Assembly: GCA_021833625.1 (NCBI GenBank)
Contig: JAKBEU010000003.1
Location: forward strand, 62,001-126,000
Direction: 5' to 3'
Length of the DNA stretch: 64,000 nt
Source: a bacterium
GTDB lineage: Bacteria > Patescibacteriota > Microgenomatia > UBA1406 > GWC2-37-13
The position numbers and the translations under genes are program-made. The notes under the pieces are model-generated. The model ran no database searches, was not told the DNA's origin, and saw nothing but the letters and a program-made list of their open reading frames with translations. Positions 24,550 to 33,176 of the stretch are shown here, one piece after another; positions within the stretch are counted from its first letter, which is position 1; the number at the start of each line of letters is the position of its first letter.

Positions 24550-26385
24550 ATGGTGTTATCTTCATTACTTTCACTTGTCATCGTATTTACCTGTTTTGGT
24601 ATTTACACATTGTTTCCTGGTTTTTCTGCAGTTGCTATTGCTGGATTGTTATCCTCTTTATTTCCTTATTACATCTCAATTTGGCAGGGCTTACGAAAAA
24701 AACAAATAGACCTGTCTCTCCCGTCAGTTGCTACTATCTATCTGCTCCTTTTTTTAGGGAAGACAAATATCGCCATACTCTATATTTTTATTATTCTTCT
24801 TGGGCATTTGTTTAAAAGTGTCATTCTGGAAAGAATTAAATCGTCCATTACTTCAATTTCTAAAAAGCTACCTAAAATCGCCCACATAAAAAGAGGCTCT
24901 GTAGATAGGGAAATTCTGATATCTGAGATACACATAGATGATCTTTTATTGGTTAAAAGCGGTGATCGAATTGCTGTTGATGCTTGCTTAACGACAGAGA
25001 GGGCAACTCTGGACGAGTCTGTGGTAACGGGTGAATCAAGACCAATATTAAAGGTACGGGGAGACAATTTGTTTGCTGGGTCGGTTAATATCGGAGATTA
25101 TTTTGAAGCGAAGGCAATATCAAATTCAGAAAATTCGACTATTGTCCAAATCCAGAAGTTGGTGACAGAAGCCCAGAATGATAAGCCTCCTCTGGCGTAT
25201 GCGGTAAGCAAGTACGCATGGATAACAACTGTTGGCGCCTTGTTGGGAGTCATCATCATCTACCTCATTACCCAAAACATATTACTGGCACTTTCGTTTT
25301 GGATTGCCGTAGTTCCGGTTATTTTTGCGATCATCGTTCCGGTTGCTACGACAATCGGTATTGCGTTATTGGCAAAACAAGGCGTGTTGGTAAAAAACAG
25401 CACCTCACTTGAACATCTCACAAAAGCATCAATATTCTTTTTTGATAAGACCGGCACCATCACCTATGGGGAGCCGCAGATTGGAGAAATTGTTGAATTG
25501 AACGGATCAAGAAATGATATCTTGCAATTAGCCGCCAGCTTGGAGTCCTATTCAAATCATCCCTTGGCGATTCCGATTTTGGAAGAAGCAAAAAATCAGC
25601 ATATTGAAACGATTCCATTAAGAGATGTGGAAACTCACGTGGGACAAGGGATAACAGCGTTCAAAGATGCGTCCAAAGTGTATTTGGGTAACATGGATTT
25701 ACTCCATGTGGAGAATATTAATTTAGATAAAAATACCGAAATGGTAGTGGCAAATTGGGAGAAAAAAGGAGCCACACCGGTTTTTGTCGGTCAAAACAAT
25801 ACGATTATTGCCGTCATCATTCTGGTTGATCGGTTAAGAGTAGAGGCGCCAAAACTCTTTTCGTCTTTACATAGTTTAGGGTATAAAACAATTGTTTTAA
25901 CTGGCGACAAGCAAGAAGTAGCGGAGGCGATTGTCAAAGACTTGCCTTACACCCAAGTAATTGCAAATTTGCTTCCGCAAGGCAAGCTTCAAGAAATGGA
26001 GAAAAAGAATAAGGAGGGTAACATAACCGTTATGGTTGGTGACGGCATAAATGATGCGCCAGTGTTGGCTAAAGCTGATGTGGGTATAGCCATGGGAGGA
26101 AAGGGGGTAGATTTAGCGATCAATGCCGCCGATATTGTATTACTCAATAATGACATTTCCTCAATCCCATCAATGATTGAGTTGTCAAAAAAGACATTCC
26201 AAATCATAAAACAAGACGTATTATTGGCATCTGTTATCCACACAATTACGGCAGCCTTCGTGTTGATCGGTGCTGTTTCTTTGGTGCAGACCACAATTAT
26301 TCATGAGATTTCTTCCGTTCTTGTTCTCTTAAATATACTTAGGATTTTTCGTCTTCAGAATACAAACCAGAAGAAAACCTTTTGA
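24550..26385 (+). CDS. P1B-like P-type ATPase lacking HMA domain and CPC motif
   Basis: This 611-aa membrane ATPase has the conserved TGES actuator motif, DKTGTIT phosphorylation site, the HP locus SYSNHPLA typical of heavy-metal (P1B) pumps, TGDK, and GDGINDAPVLAKADVGIAMG. The transmembrane metal site, normally CPC in the ACPCALGLATP stretch, reads VPVIFAIIVP, so both cysteines are gone. No N-terminal metal-binding domain is present. Substrate specificity is therefore unclear and could differ from Cu/Zn/Cd. It stands alone, flanked by a terminator and a 232-bp gap. Confidence 0.88.
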   Translation: MVLSSLLSLVIVFTCFGIYTLFPGFSAVAIAGLLSSLFPYYISIWQGLRKKQIDLSLPSVATIYLLLFLGKTNIAILYIFIILLGHLFKSVILERIKSSITSISKKLPKIAHIKRGSVDREILISEIHIDDLLLVKSGDRIAVDACLTTERATLDESVVTGESRPILKVRGDNLFAGSVNIGDYFEAKAISNSENSTIVQIQKLVTEAQNDKPPLAYAVSKYAWITTVGALLGVIIIYLITQNILLALSFWIAVVPVIFAIIVPVATTIGIALLAKQGVLVKNSTSLEHLTKASIFFFDKTGTITYGEPQIGEIVELNGSRNDILQLAASLESYSNHPLAIPILEEAKNQHIETIPLRDVETHVGQGITAFKDASKVYLGNMDLLHVENINLDKNTEMVVANWEKKGATPVFVGQNNTIIAVIILVDRLRVEAPKLFSSLHSLGYKTIVLTGDKQEVAEAIVKDLPYTQVIANLLPQGKLQEMEKKNKEGNITVMVGDGINDAPVLAKADVGIAMGGKGVDLAINAADIVLLNNDISSIPSMIELSKKTFQIIKQDVLLASVIHTITAAFVLIGAVSLVQTTIIHEISSVLVLLNILRIFRLQNTNQKKTF

Positions 26386-26407
26386 AGCTGAAACCAATCC
26401 AGTTATC

Positions 26408-26453
26408 AAATCAATAGAGAGCGTGATGTAATCTTTCTTTCTTCTATTGATTT
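26408..26453 (+). repeat. Inverted repeat downstream of the P-type ATPase
   Basis: AAATCAATAG (26408-26417) and CTATTGATTT (26444-26453) form a 10-bp dyad with a 26-nt pyrimidine-rich loop. No T-run follows the second arm, so it could be a weak terminator or mRNA-end structure. The rest of the gap 26386-26603 has no gene. Confidence 0.45.
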
Positions 26454-26617
26454 CAATTCATGAGATTTTATACTTAACAATTCTTATAGAATTAGCAGAA
26501 GCTAAGGAATCGATTAACTTCTTTCAATGCGTACTCTGGATAATCGAGTTCTATGGTCCAGTCAGTTGTCCGAAATTGTACCCATTTCTCGAGCCAGGTT
26601 TGTTATAATCAACTCAA

Positions 26618-26923
26618 ATGACGAAGAGTCCTCTCATCAACGCTCTAAGCGCATCAGCTTATATCATTATCGGAGTTGTAACGATGATTTTTGTGACACA
26701 GCCTTTAAAGAATAAGCCCGACACTCTTTTTGCACCTATTATATTTCTCTCATTACTGACTCTTTCCGTTGCTGTCATGGCATTCTTATTTTTCTATCAG
26801 CCGGTGATGCTTTTTATTGACGGGAAGAAAAAGGAGGCGGTTAATCTTTTCGTTAAAACAGTGGGAATCTTTGCGGCTTTTACGATCCTAGCTCTCATCC
26901 TGTTCTATTTCCGCGTAATCTAA
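26618..26923 (+). CDS. 101-aa membrane protein
   Basis: Three hydrophobic segments of about 20 residues are visible (residues 8-28, 38-62, 80-98). There are no charged motifs and no known domain. TATAAT at 26604-26609 ends 8 nt before the ATG, giving a leaderless message. Function is unknown. Confidence 0.65.
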   Translation: MTKSPLINALSASAYIIIGVVTMIFVTQPLKNKPDTLFAPIIFLSLLTLSVAVMAFLFFYQPVMLFIDGKKKEAVNLFVKTVGIFAAFTILALILFYFRVI

Positions 26924-26950
26924 TCTTTTTGGGTAAAACTCCCACAGGCA

Positions 26951-27163
26951 ATGCGTACCTTACTGCACGAAAACCCGGGAGTTTTTAAGAAAGTTGCCTT
27001 TTATTGTACGATGGGAGGCTCCGGCTATGAAAAATTATTTGAAGAAATGAAGCAGTTAAGCTGCGTAAAGCCCCTTGCGACAGTTGTCATTACCGACGAA
27101 GAAATAAATAAGAGTGCATATAAGGATGTGGTGGGGGAGTTTGTGAAGAAAATAGCTGTTTGA
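26951..27163 (+). pseudogene. Flavodoxin C-terminal half, remnant
   Basis: The 70-aa frame reads VAFYCTMGGSGYEKLFEEM, then ATVVITDEEIN and a C-terminal helix VGEFVKKI, which matches the second half of flavodoxin-like proteins. The FMN-phosphate-binding N-terminal half (SxTGNT loop) is absent here and upstream. It therefore looks like a decayed flavodoxin gene; a small stand-alone product is possible but unlikely to bind FMN. Confidence 0.55.
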
Positions 27164-27190
27164 TATACTCATACTTATTGTAATTATCAT

Positions 27191-27433
27191 ATGAGAATAT
27201 TGTGGTTCAAACTGTTTTTTTTCTGCGGAATTCTTTCTTTCTTGCTTTTTTTCGGCACTCTGGTCGGACAACAGGCTCCCCGAGTGGCGGCACAATTGCC
27301 AACGCCCTGGATGGGAGTGATGGAACGGATTAGTGTATACGCTCCCATGCTTTGGGTCTCCACATTAGCTATCATTCTTTTTCGAGCTGAAAAAGAATCG
27401 ATTAAAAAAAGAAAAACACATGCAAAAAAATAA
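27191..27433 (+). CDS. 80-aa membrane protein
   Basis: Two hydrophobic helices (residues about 5-25 and 48-65) flank a short polar loop with a PTPWMGV segment; the C-terminus is strongly basic. It overlaps the next gene by 14 bp in another frame, indicating a two-gene membrane unit. No family is recognised. Confidence 0.6.
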   Translation: MRILWFKLFFFCGILSFLLFFGTLVGQQAPRVAAQLPTPWMGVMERISVYAPMLWVSTLAIILFRAEKESIKKRKTHAKK

Positions 27434-27842
27434 CCGCACTGTAAATGGGAAATGGGCAAAAAGAGGGGTGGTAGGAGCGATTGTTGCTATTCTCATACTT
27501 ACCTTACTGGAATTTCCCGCACCCGTTGGTTTTGAGACACGTCCTCAAAACAACGTATCAATATTGTGGCTTTTCTTCTTTTTAACAATCGTAGTGAGCG
27601 AAATTGCGACTATTCCTCTCGCACTTAAAAAACCCCGATTGGGTGCAAAATTTGGGATTTTGGCAGGAATATTGAACATACTGCAGGTTGTTGCCGATCA
27701 ACTGCATTTACTACAACCCGAAGTTGCTGCCCTCCAGTATTCGCTTCTTGAATACTCTGTCGCGTTTGTATCTTTGGGCCTCATCTACTTTTCTTTTAAA
27801 ATGGCAAAGTCAAACGGACAAAATCACAAAACATTTAAATGA
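27420..27842 (+). CDS. 140-aa membrane protein
   Basis: The protein has four hydrophobic segments (about residues 15-35, 45-62, 72-92, 105-125) and a basic N-terminus. It overlaps both neighbours (14 bp and 4 bp), so it is coupled to the epimerase gene. It may be a small transporter or envelope factor; no motif decides this. Confidence 0.6.
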   Translation: MQKNNRTVNGKWAKRGVVGAIVAILILTLLEFPAPVGFETRPQNNVSILWLFFFLTIVVSEIATIPLALKKPRLGAKFGILAGILNILQVVADQLHLLQPEVAALQYSLLEYSVAFVSLGLIYFSFKMAKSNGQNHKTFK

Positions 27843-28771
27843 GTCAGAACACATTTCTTGTAACTGGGGGCTCCGGTTTTATCGGCTCCGTCTTACTGCG
27901 CAGACTGATAGGTGCAAAACAAAACGTTCACATACTGCTAAGAAAAGAATCCCAGACCTCGCGGATTAATGATCTTTTGGGGTATGTTAAGGTTCATGTT
28001 TCCGATCTTTCAAACATTCGTGAACTCACCAAGATAGTCAGAAAAATAAGGCCAAACGTTATTTACCATCTTGCAACCAACGGCGCCTATTCGTACCAGA
28101 AGGATATGGGTCAAATAATCCAAACGAATATTTTGGGCACGGCGAATTTGCTGCAAGCATGCGACACAGTTGATTTTGATTTGTTTGTAAATACCGGCAG
28201 TTCGTCGGAATATGGTTTCAAGCAGTCCGCCATGCGGGAAACTGACTCCCTCGACCCAACGAGCTATTATGCCGTTGCCAAATGCGCTCAGACGCTCCTT
28301 TGCAGTCATATCGCAAGACAGGAACACCGACCCATCGTAACGCTGCGGCCTTTTTCAGTATATGGTCCTTACGAAGAACCACGCCGTCTTGTGCCTACTC
28401 TTTTGAAAGCATTACTGCGGAGCGGAAAAATGGATTTAGTTTCTCCGGAAATCGCCAGAGACATGATCTATGTTGAAGATGTTGTTGATGCCTATCTGAA
28501 AATAGATAAGCTCAAAAAATATCCCGGCGAATGTTTTAATATCGGAACTGGGGTTCAGTCTACAATAAAAGAAGTCGTAGACATTGCGGTTAAAGTGACG
28601 GGGAGAAGGGCTCAGTTTAACTGGGGAAAAATGAAAAACAGAAGTTGGGACACAAATAACTGGGTTGCGGATATTTCCAAAGCGAAAAAATTTTTGGAGT
28701 GGAAGCCAAAAACAAATCTGGAGCAAGGATTGGCCCTCACCTGGAAATGGCTTTGTGACCGTACCACTTGA
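27839..28771 (+). CDS. NAD-dependent sugar epimerase/dehydratase (extended SDR)
   Basis: This 310-aa enzyme has the nucleotide-binding TGGSGFIGS at residues 8-16, the catalytic Ser in NTGSSSEYG and the YxxxK motif in SYYAVAKC, then RPFSVYGPYE and the C-terminal substrate region. It acts on nucleotide sugars, probably dTDP- or GDP-hexoses, in cell-envelope glycan synthesis. It starts 4 bp inside the upstream membrane gene (ATGA overlap). The exact sugar is not readable. Confidence 0.88.
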   Translation: MSQNTFLVTGGSGFIGSVLLRRLIGAKQNVHILLRKESQTSRINDLLGYVKVHVSDLSNIRELTKIVRKIRPNVIYHLATNGAYSYQKDMGQIIQTNILGTANLLQACDTVDFDLFVNTGSSSEYGFKQSAMRETDSLDPTSYYAVAKCAQTLLCSHIARQEHRPIVTLRPFSVYGPYEEPRRLVPTLLKALLRSGKMDLVSPEIARDMIYVEDVVDAYLKIDKLKKYPGECFNIGTGVQSTIKEVVDIAVKVTGRRAQFNWGKMKNRSWDTNNWVADISKAKKFLEWKPKTNLEQGLALTWKWLCDRTT

Positions 28772-28864
28772 TATTTGCAAAAAACAAGATTACACTCACG
28801 TTAAGTAGATGTATCCGTAGGACAATTGTTAATAATTTTCTCGTATGAGAAATATTAAAAACAT

Positions 28865-29506
28865 ATGAAAAAACTAATCACTGTCCTTAGCTTCATTTGC
28901 GTCCTGGCTCTTGTTCCTTCTGTTTTTGCTCAAAAAGGCGATACGGAGTTACCGTATCCGGGACTTTTGCCCGATTCTCCCATTTATTTTTTAAAATCGG
29001 CAAGAGACAAAGTCATAGGATATTTTATTTTCGGAGAAGACAAAAAAGCTCTCTACGCACTTACGTTAGCCGATAAACGGTTAAGCGAAGCGAAGGCTCT
29101 CTTTGACAAAGGTGAGGATGGACTGGCCTCGGTTACAGCCGAGCAGGCGGGAGTTGAGAACGAGAACGCCCAGGAACATCTTGTAAAAGCAGAGGTAGAA
29201 GAAAAAAACGTAACCGCAATTATTGAGAAACTTGCGGCTAATTCGGCAAGACAACAAGCTGTTCTGGCTAGGATTCTTGAGAAAGCGCCCGAACAGGCGA
29301 AGGCCGCGATTGAGCACGCTATGGAGATGTCAAAACGGGGTCTCACAAAAGCTCAGGAAATGCAGATAAAGGAAAAAGGAAAAGCCAATGGTGTAAGTTT
29401 GCCCGATGATGAGGCTGTCTCAAATACGACAGTAACCCCAACTGGGACACAAAAGAAACCGAGCGGAGTCGGGAAACCGACAAATCTACCCGGTAACAGG
29501 CCATAA
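28865..29506 (+). CDS. Secreted DUF5667 protein
   Basis: This 213-aa protein has a signal peptide (MKKLITVL...SVFAQ) and then the DUF5667 signature PYPGLLPDSPIYFLKSARDK, followed by a long helical, Glu/Ala/Lys-rich bundle to about residue 170 and a Thr/Pro-rich tail. DUF5667 proteins are characteristic of CPR envelopes and their role is unknown. It is probably surface-attached or periplasmic. Confidence 0.85.
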   Translation: MKKLITVLSFICVLALVPSVFAQKGDTELPYPGLLPDSPIYFLKSARDKVIGYFIFGEDKKALYALTLADKRLSEAKALFDKGEDGLASVTAEQAGVENENAQEHLVKAEVEEKNVTAIIEKLAANSARQQAVLARILEKAPEQAKAAIEHAMEMSKRGLTKAQEMQIKEKGKANGVSLPDDEAVSNTTVTPTGTQKKPSGVGKPTNLPGNRP

Positions 29507-29547
29507 GAAGTTATAAATTTATTCAAAGGAACGGGGGTGAAAAATAA

Positions 29548-29814
29548 ATGAAGAGAATACTAGTAAGTGCAATAGCGGGGGCTATGATTTTTGGTGGTAT
29601 AGCGCTTCCTGTGCTCGCAGGAAATTCAGGTAATGGTTCAGAGTATGGAACACAACCCGGATACTCAGTTGCTATGGAAAATACAGCATGTGCGGGGCAT
29701 GGAGCTTTTGGAGCTTTTGGAAAAGATAATAGTCTGGCAGGTGGTGCAAATGGTTATCAGACAGGTATAAACAACGGCACGCTCTGTGGAAACAGACAAG
29801 GGAATCTTCCATAA
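29548..29814 (+). CDS. 88-aa secreted Gly-rich protein
   Basis: The start is set by a GGGGGTG ribosome binding site at 29534-29540, nearly identical to that of the secreted gene at 23727. A signal peptide (MKRILVSA...PVLAG) precedes a short mature part rich in Gly, Asn, Ala and Tyr with a pair of cysteines. It is likely an abundant small secreted or surface protein. A perfect terminator follows. No family is recognised. Confidence 0.7.
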   Translation: MKRILVSAIAGAMIFGGIALPVLAGNSGNGSEYGTQPGYSVAMENTACAGHGAFGAFGKDNSLAGGANGYQTGINNGTLCGNRQGNLP

Positions 29815-29828
29815 GTAAGTTATTCCAC

Positions 29829-29860
29829 CAACCCATCGAATTTTCGATGGGTTGTTTTTT
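29829..29860 (+). terminator. Rho-independent terminator
   Basis: A 10-bp stem CAACCCATCG / CGATGGGTTG with a 6-nt loop AATTTT is followed by six T residues. It closes the small secreted gene. Confidence 0.9.
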
Positions 29861-29913
29861 GATATGGCGATTGTTTGACTTGTGCGCTCATATAAAGGTG
29901 GTACCATAAAAGT

Positions 29914-30486
29914 ATGAAAAATACCAACATCAGCAATGAATTATCTTCAGAACAAAAGGAAAAATTATTCACAACCTTAAAAACCCGTTTTGAAAAAAAC
30001 ATGGGCCGGCACAAGGGTCTTGAATGGGCGAAAGTGCAGACAAGATTGGAAAAAGTCGGAGAAAAATTATGGTCTTTAAATGAAATGGAACGGACTGGTG
30101 GGGAGCCGGACGTTGTGGATTTTGATAAAAAAACGGGCGAATATATATTTTATGATTGCTCTCTCGAAACTCCCACAGGACGGCGAAACGTGTGTTATGA
30201 CCGTGAAGCACTGAATGCGCGCCAATCATTCAAACCGAAAAACACAGCTGTCGATATGGCAACTGCCATGGGGATAGAGATTCTGACGGAAGAGGAATAT
30301 CAGGCGTTCCAGAAGCTTGGAGCATTTGATACAAAGACATCAAGTTGGCTCAAAACTCCGTTAGACGTCAGAAAACTCGGCGGAGCAATTTTTGCCGATA
30401 GGCGCTATAACCGCGTCTTCGTATTCCACAACGGCGCAGATTCTTACTATGGCGTCAGGGGATTCCGTGGCGCGCTCAGAGTGTAG
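29914..30486 (+). CDS. DUF4256 protein
   Basis: This 190-aa soluble protein matches DUF4256: LFTTLKTRFEKNMGRHKGL, the central CSLETPTGRRNVCYD, and the C-terminal FVFHNGADSYYGVRGFRG. The family is widespread and conserved over its full length, but its activity is unknown. The start fits a leaderless promoter (TACCAT at 29902-29907, 6 nt before ATG). Confidence 0.85.
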   Translation: MKNTNISNELSSEQKEKLFTTLKTRFEKNMGRHKGLEWAKVQTRLEKVGEKLWSLNEMERTGGEPDVVDFDKKTGEYIFYDCSLETPTGRRNVCYDREALNARQSFKPKNTAVDMATAMGIEILTEEEYQAFQKLGAFDTKTSSWLKTPLDVRKLGGAIFADRRYNRVFVFHNGADSYYGVRGFRGALRV

Positions 30487-30497
30487 TACAATAAGGT

Positions 30498-30752
30498 ATG
30501 AATAATATCACCTATTTGTTAAGTCAACCCCAGTTCTACGTGCCCTTTTTATTATGGTCTATTTTTTGGAAAGGATTTGCCCTTTGGAAATCCGCAACAA
30601 AAAAGCAGCTTGTTTGGTTCATTCTTCTTTTGAATATAAACACATTGGGACTTTTGGAAATAGTGTATGTTTTTTTTCTTAACCGATGGGATATTGATAA
30701 CGGAAGGATTCTTAGTTTCTTAGAAAAAAAATTTAAACGAAATAAAAAATAA
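30498..30752 (+). CDS. DUF5652-like membrane protein
   Basis: An 84-aa protein with two hydrophobic helices around residues 15-30 and 40-60. The segment FWKGFALWKSA followed by a QLVWFILLL helix resembles DUF5652, a small CPR membrane family of unknown function. Its stop overlaps the next ATG by one base. Confidence 0.7.
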   Translation: MNNITYLLSQPQFYVPFLLWSIFWKGFALWKSATKKQLVWFILLLNINTLGLLEIVYVFFLNRWDIDNGRILSFLEKKFKRNKK

Positions 30753-31657
30753 TGAAAAATATGTCGCCCGGCAATAAGTCGGATGTTTTTTTTACGAAAG
30801 ATATCAGTGTGGAAGGATTGCTAAAAATCTATTCTCACATAAATAAGGGGATAACGGGGAAGATCGGAATAAAACTCCATACCGGTGAACCACACGGTCC
30901 CAATCTTCTCCCGATAGAGCTTATCAAAGGGTTGCAAGCAACGGTCCCCAACAGTACCATTGTCGAATGTAATGTTCTTTATAAAAGTCCTCGTTACGAG
31001 ACGGCGACCCATCGGGAAGTAATAAAGACAAACGGTTTTGATTTTTGCCCCGTCGATATTATGGATGAAGAAGGGGACGTTATGTTGCCGATTCCCGGAA
31101 TGAAAGAATTCTTGGCGCGTGGAAAGGACTTTACTCCCGGAACGCATTTGACCGAGGTGGCTGTAGGAAAGCATTTATTAAACTACGATTCGTTACTTGT
31201 ATACACGCACTTTAAAGGTCATATTATGGGGGGATTTGGAGGATCACTGAAAAATATCGGTATCGGTATTGCATCCGGACATGTCGGAAAAGAGATGGTT
31301 CACGGAAAAGGATGGCCAACTGGTTCTAATTTTCTTGAGCGTATGGTTGAATCGGGGAAAGCAACAACAGAGCATTTTAAAGGTCATATCACCTACATCA
31401 ACGTATTGAAAAACATGTCAGTTGATTGTGATTGTGACGCAAAGGGGGCTCCCCCGAAATGTGAAGATATTGGCATTCTCGGATCGACTGATATTCTTGC
31501 AATCGATAAAGCGTCGGTTGATCTTGTATATGGGATGCCCGCAGAAAAAAAACACGATATTGTTGAACGCATAGAATCCCGTAGCGGCCTTCGCCAACTT
31601 GAGTATATGAAAATACTGGGAATGGGGAACAGCGACTATTCCATTGTTCGAGTGTAA
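30752..31657 (+). CDS. DUF362 protein
   Basis: This 301-aa protein follows the DUF362 pattern: IGIKLHTGEPHGPN, NSTIVECNVLY, the central HFKGHIMGGFGGSLKNIGIG and a Cys-containing DCDCDAKGAPPKCEDIG near residue 225. Some DUF362 members carry ferredoxin domains; here only a cluster of four cysteines is seen, so a metal site is possible. The gene is coupled to the small DUF5652-like gene by a 1-bp overlap. Confidence 0.85.
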   Translation: MKNMSPGNKSDVFFTKDISVEGLLKIYSHINKGITGKIGIKLHTGEPHGPNLLPIELIKGLQATVPNSTIVECNVLYKSPRYETATHREVIKTNGFDFCPVDIMDEEGDVMLPIPGMKEFLARGKDFTPGTHLTEVAVGKHLLNYDSLLVYTHFKGHIMGGFGGSLKNIGIGIASGHVGKEMVHGKGWPTGSNFLERMVESGKATTEHFKGHITYINVLKNMSVDCDCDAKGAPPKCEDIGILGSTDILAIDKASVDLVYGMPAEKKHDIVERIESRSGLRQLEYMKILGMGNSDYSIVRV

Positions 31658-31717
31658 TATTGCAAAAGACTGGGCAAGCCGAACTATCCTATTCGAATTG
31701 AGTTATAATTAACCCAA

Positions 31718-32347
31718 ATGGTCACTTCTCGCGTTAAGGAAGGGTTTGCGTTGATTGAAGTGCTAATCGTCATTGCACTTCTAGCTCTCATCACCGTCCT
31801 TTCAGGTATTGTTGTTCCGAAATACATAAACAAAGCGTTTGATGCGCGTCGGAAAACTGATCTGTATAAACTAAGAAACTATCTTGAGGTGTATTTTGAC
31901 AATGCCGGCGATTACCCAAAAAAATTACCGGACTGTGGACAACCGTTCATGTATAACAATCTTACGATTTTGAACGCCATGTTCTGTGACCCCGTCACAA
32001 GGAAGCCCTATGCCTATCAGACGAAGGGGGAGAATTGGCAGTCATATCGGCTCTATACGGTGTTGTCAGACAGTCAGGATATTTCTATTTCAGACGTGGG
32101 GTGTCTTGGAGGGTGTGGGCCAGACTGCTCTTACAACTATGGGGTCTCAAGTCCCAACATAGGACTTATCAGATGTTCCTATGTATGTGCTCCCGGTGGA
32201 GGGTCAACAGGAGTATGTGAACTCTATCAAAATCCAGACATCAGCCTTTGTCCGAGATTATATGGACAAGACTCAACATGTAAAAATGAGTGCTCAAGTC
32301 CTAAAAATAAATGTAAAAACGCCAGTGGAAAGTATGTTCCTTATTAG
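31718..32347 (+). CDS. Type IV pilin / pseudopilin-like protein
   Basis: This 209-aa protein has the prepilin motif GFALIEVLIVIALLALI just after a short basic leader, with the conserved Glu at mature position 5, a long hydrophobic helix and the RRKTDLYKLRNYL amphipathic part. The C-terminal half is Cys-rich and likely disulfide-bonded. It is probably cut by a prepilin peptidase and assembled into a pilus. TATAAT at 31704-31709 is 8 nt before the ATG. Confidence 0.85.
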   Translation: MVTSRVKEGFALIEVLIVIALLALITVLSGIVVPKYINKAFDARRKTDLYKLRNYLEVYFDNAGDYPKKLPDCGQPFMYNNLTILNAMFCDPVTRKPYAYQTKGENWQSYRLYTVLSDSQDISISDVGCLGGCGPDCSYNYGVSSPNIGLIRCSYVCAPGGGSTGVCELYQNPDISLCPRLYGQDSTCKNECSSPKNKCKNASGKYVPY

Positions 32348-32384
32348 TTTTCTCTTCCATTTTTCCGTGCTATAATTTTTTTAT

Positions 32385-32561
32385 ATGAAACACGTACATA
32401 ATCACTCAGGAGGGACAATCTATGGACTAGGTTTTGTTGGAGCGGTAGTATATTATTTACAACATGCTTCCTCTTTTTGGCCGGTAATCCTAGGGATACT
32501 TAAGGCAATAGTGTGGCCCGCACTCTTAATCTACAAAGTCTTTACGTTGATAAAGATGTAA
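32385..32561 (+). CDS. 58-aa His-rich-start membrane protein
   Basis: The frame starts with MKHVHNHSGGTIYGLGFVGA and continues as two hydrophobic segments to VFTLIKM. TATAAT at 32371-32376 sits 8 nt before the ATG, a leaderless start. Similar very small proteins with a His-rich head are, from memory, frequent in CPR genomes. Function is unknown. Confidence 0.65.
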   Translation: MKHVHNHSGGTIYGLGFVGAVVYYLQHASSFWPVILGILKAIVWPALLIYKVFTLIKM

Positions 32562-32570
32562 GAGAGATAT

Positions 32571-33077
32571 CTATCCAGAGCAGGATTCGCTATGCTTCTC
32601 TACGTCGATGATATGACTTTTTGAAACTGTTTTTGAAAAATCAATACTCGAATTTTTTCCAACGATAATAACGACACTGTCATATGCTCTTATCGGATAG
32701 GCAAGTATATTCTGTGTCGTCTTTCCGTTCACATACCCTGTAACCGGTTCTCCAAAGGGGAATGTGTAGTGTATATTGGTAAAAAGGTCGCCCCACACTG
32801 CACCTGTTCTGTGGACATGGACAACATCTCCCACGTGATCGTGGAGGTGCGCTTTTCCTATTTGTGTTTCCTCAGGTGTCTCTTTTGCCTTTGATACAGA
32901 ACAGAACTCTATATTCATATAATTATCGGGTGAAAAATCCTGGAGCTTGCCGTTCACGTAGACCAAAAAACCGGCATGAATATGTATTTTAGCAGGGGGA
33001 GACGGTCTGGTTTTGACATAGGTAAAACCGACAATGACGGCAAGAATAAAGAAGAGAGGGAAAATAATTTTTTTCAT
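32571..33077 (-). CDS. 168-aa membrane-anchored His-rich protein
   Basis: The start at 33077 gives a clean signal anchor (MKKIIFPLFFILAVIV). The exported domain has several His-containing strands: IHIHAGF, KAHLHDHVGDVVHVHR and GDLFTNIHY, suggesting a metal-binding or cupin-like site. An alternative start at 33098 adds seven residues. No named family is recognised. It is divergent from the methyltransferase at 33177. Confidence 0.7.
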   Translation of the reverse strand: MKKIIFPLFFILAVIVGFTYVKTRPSPPAKIHIHAGFLVYVNGKLQDFSPDNYMNIEFCSVSKAKETPEETQIGKAHLHDHVGDVVHVHRTGAVWGDLFTNIHYTFPFGEPVTGYVNGKTTQNILAYPIRAYDSVVIIVGKNSSIDFSKTVSKSHIIDVEKHSESCSG

Positions 33078-33176
33078 ATGAGAACTATTTGCGCTCATTA
33101 TCTAAGAAACCCACATGTTTTACAACCATCAAAATGCGGAGACAGAGCCCTTTGTTATACTAAAAGTGCAAAAGAT

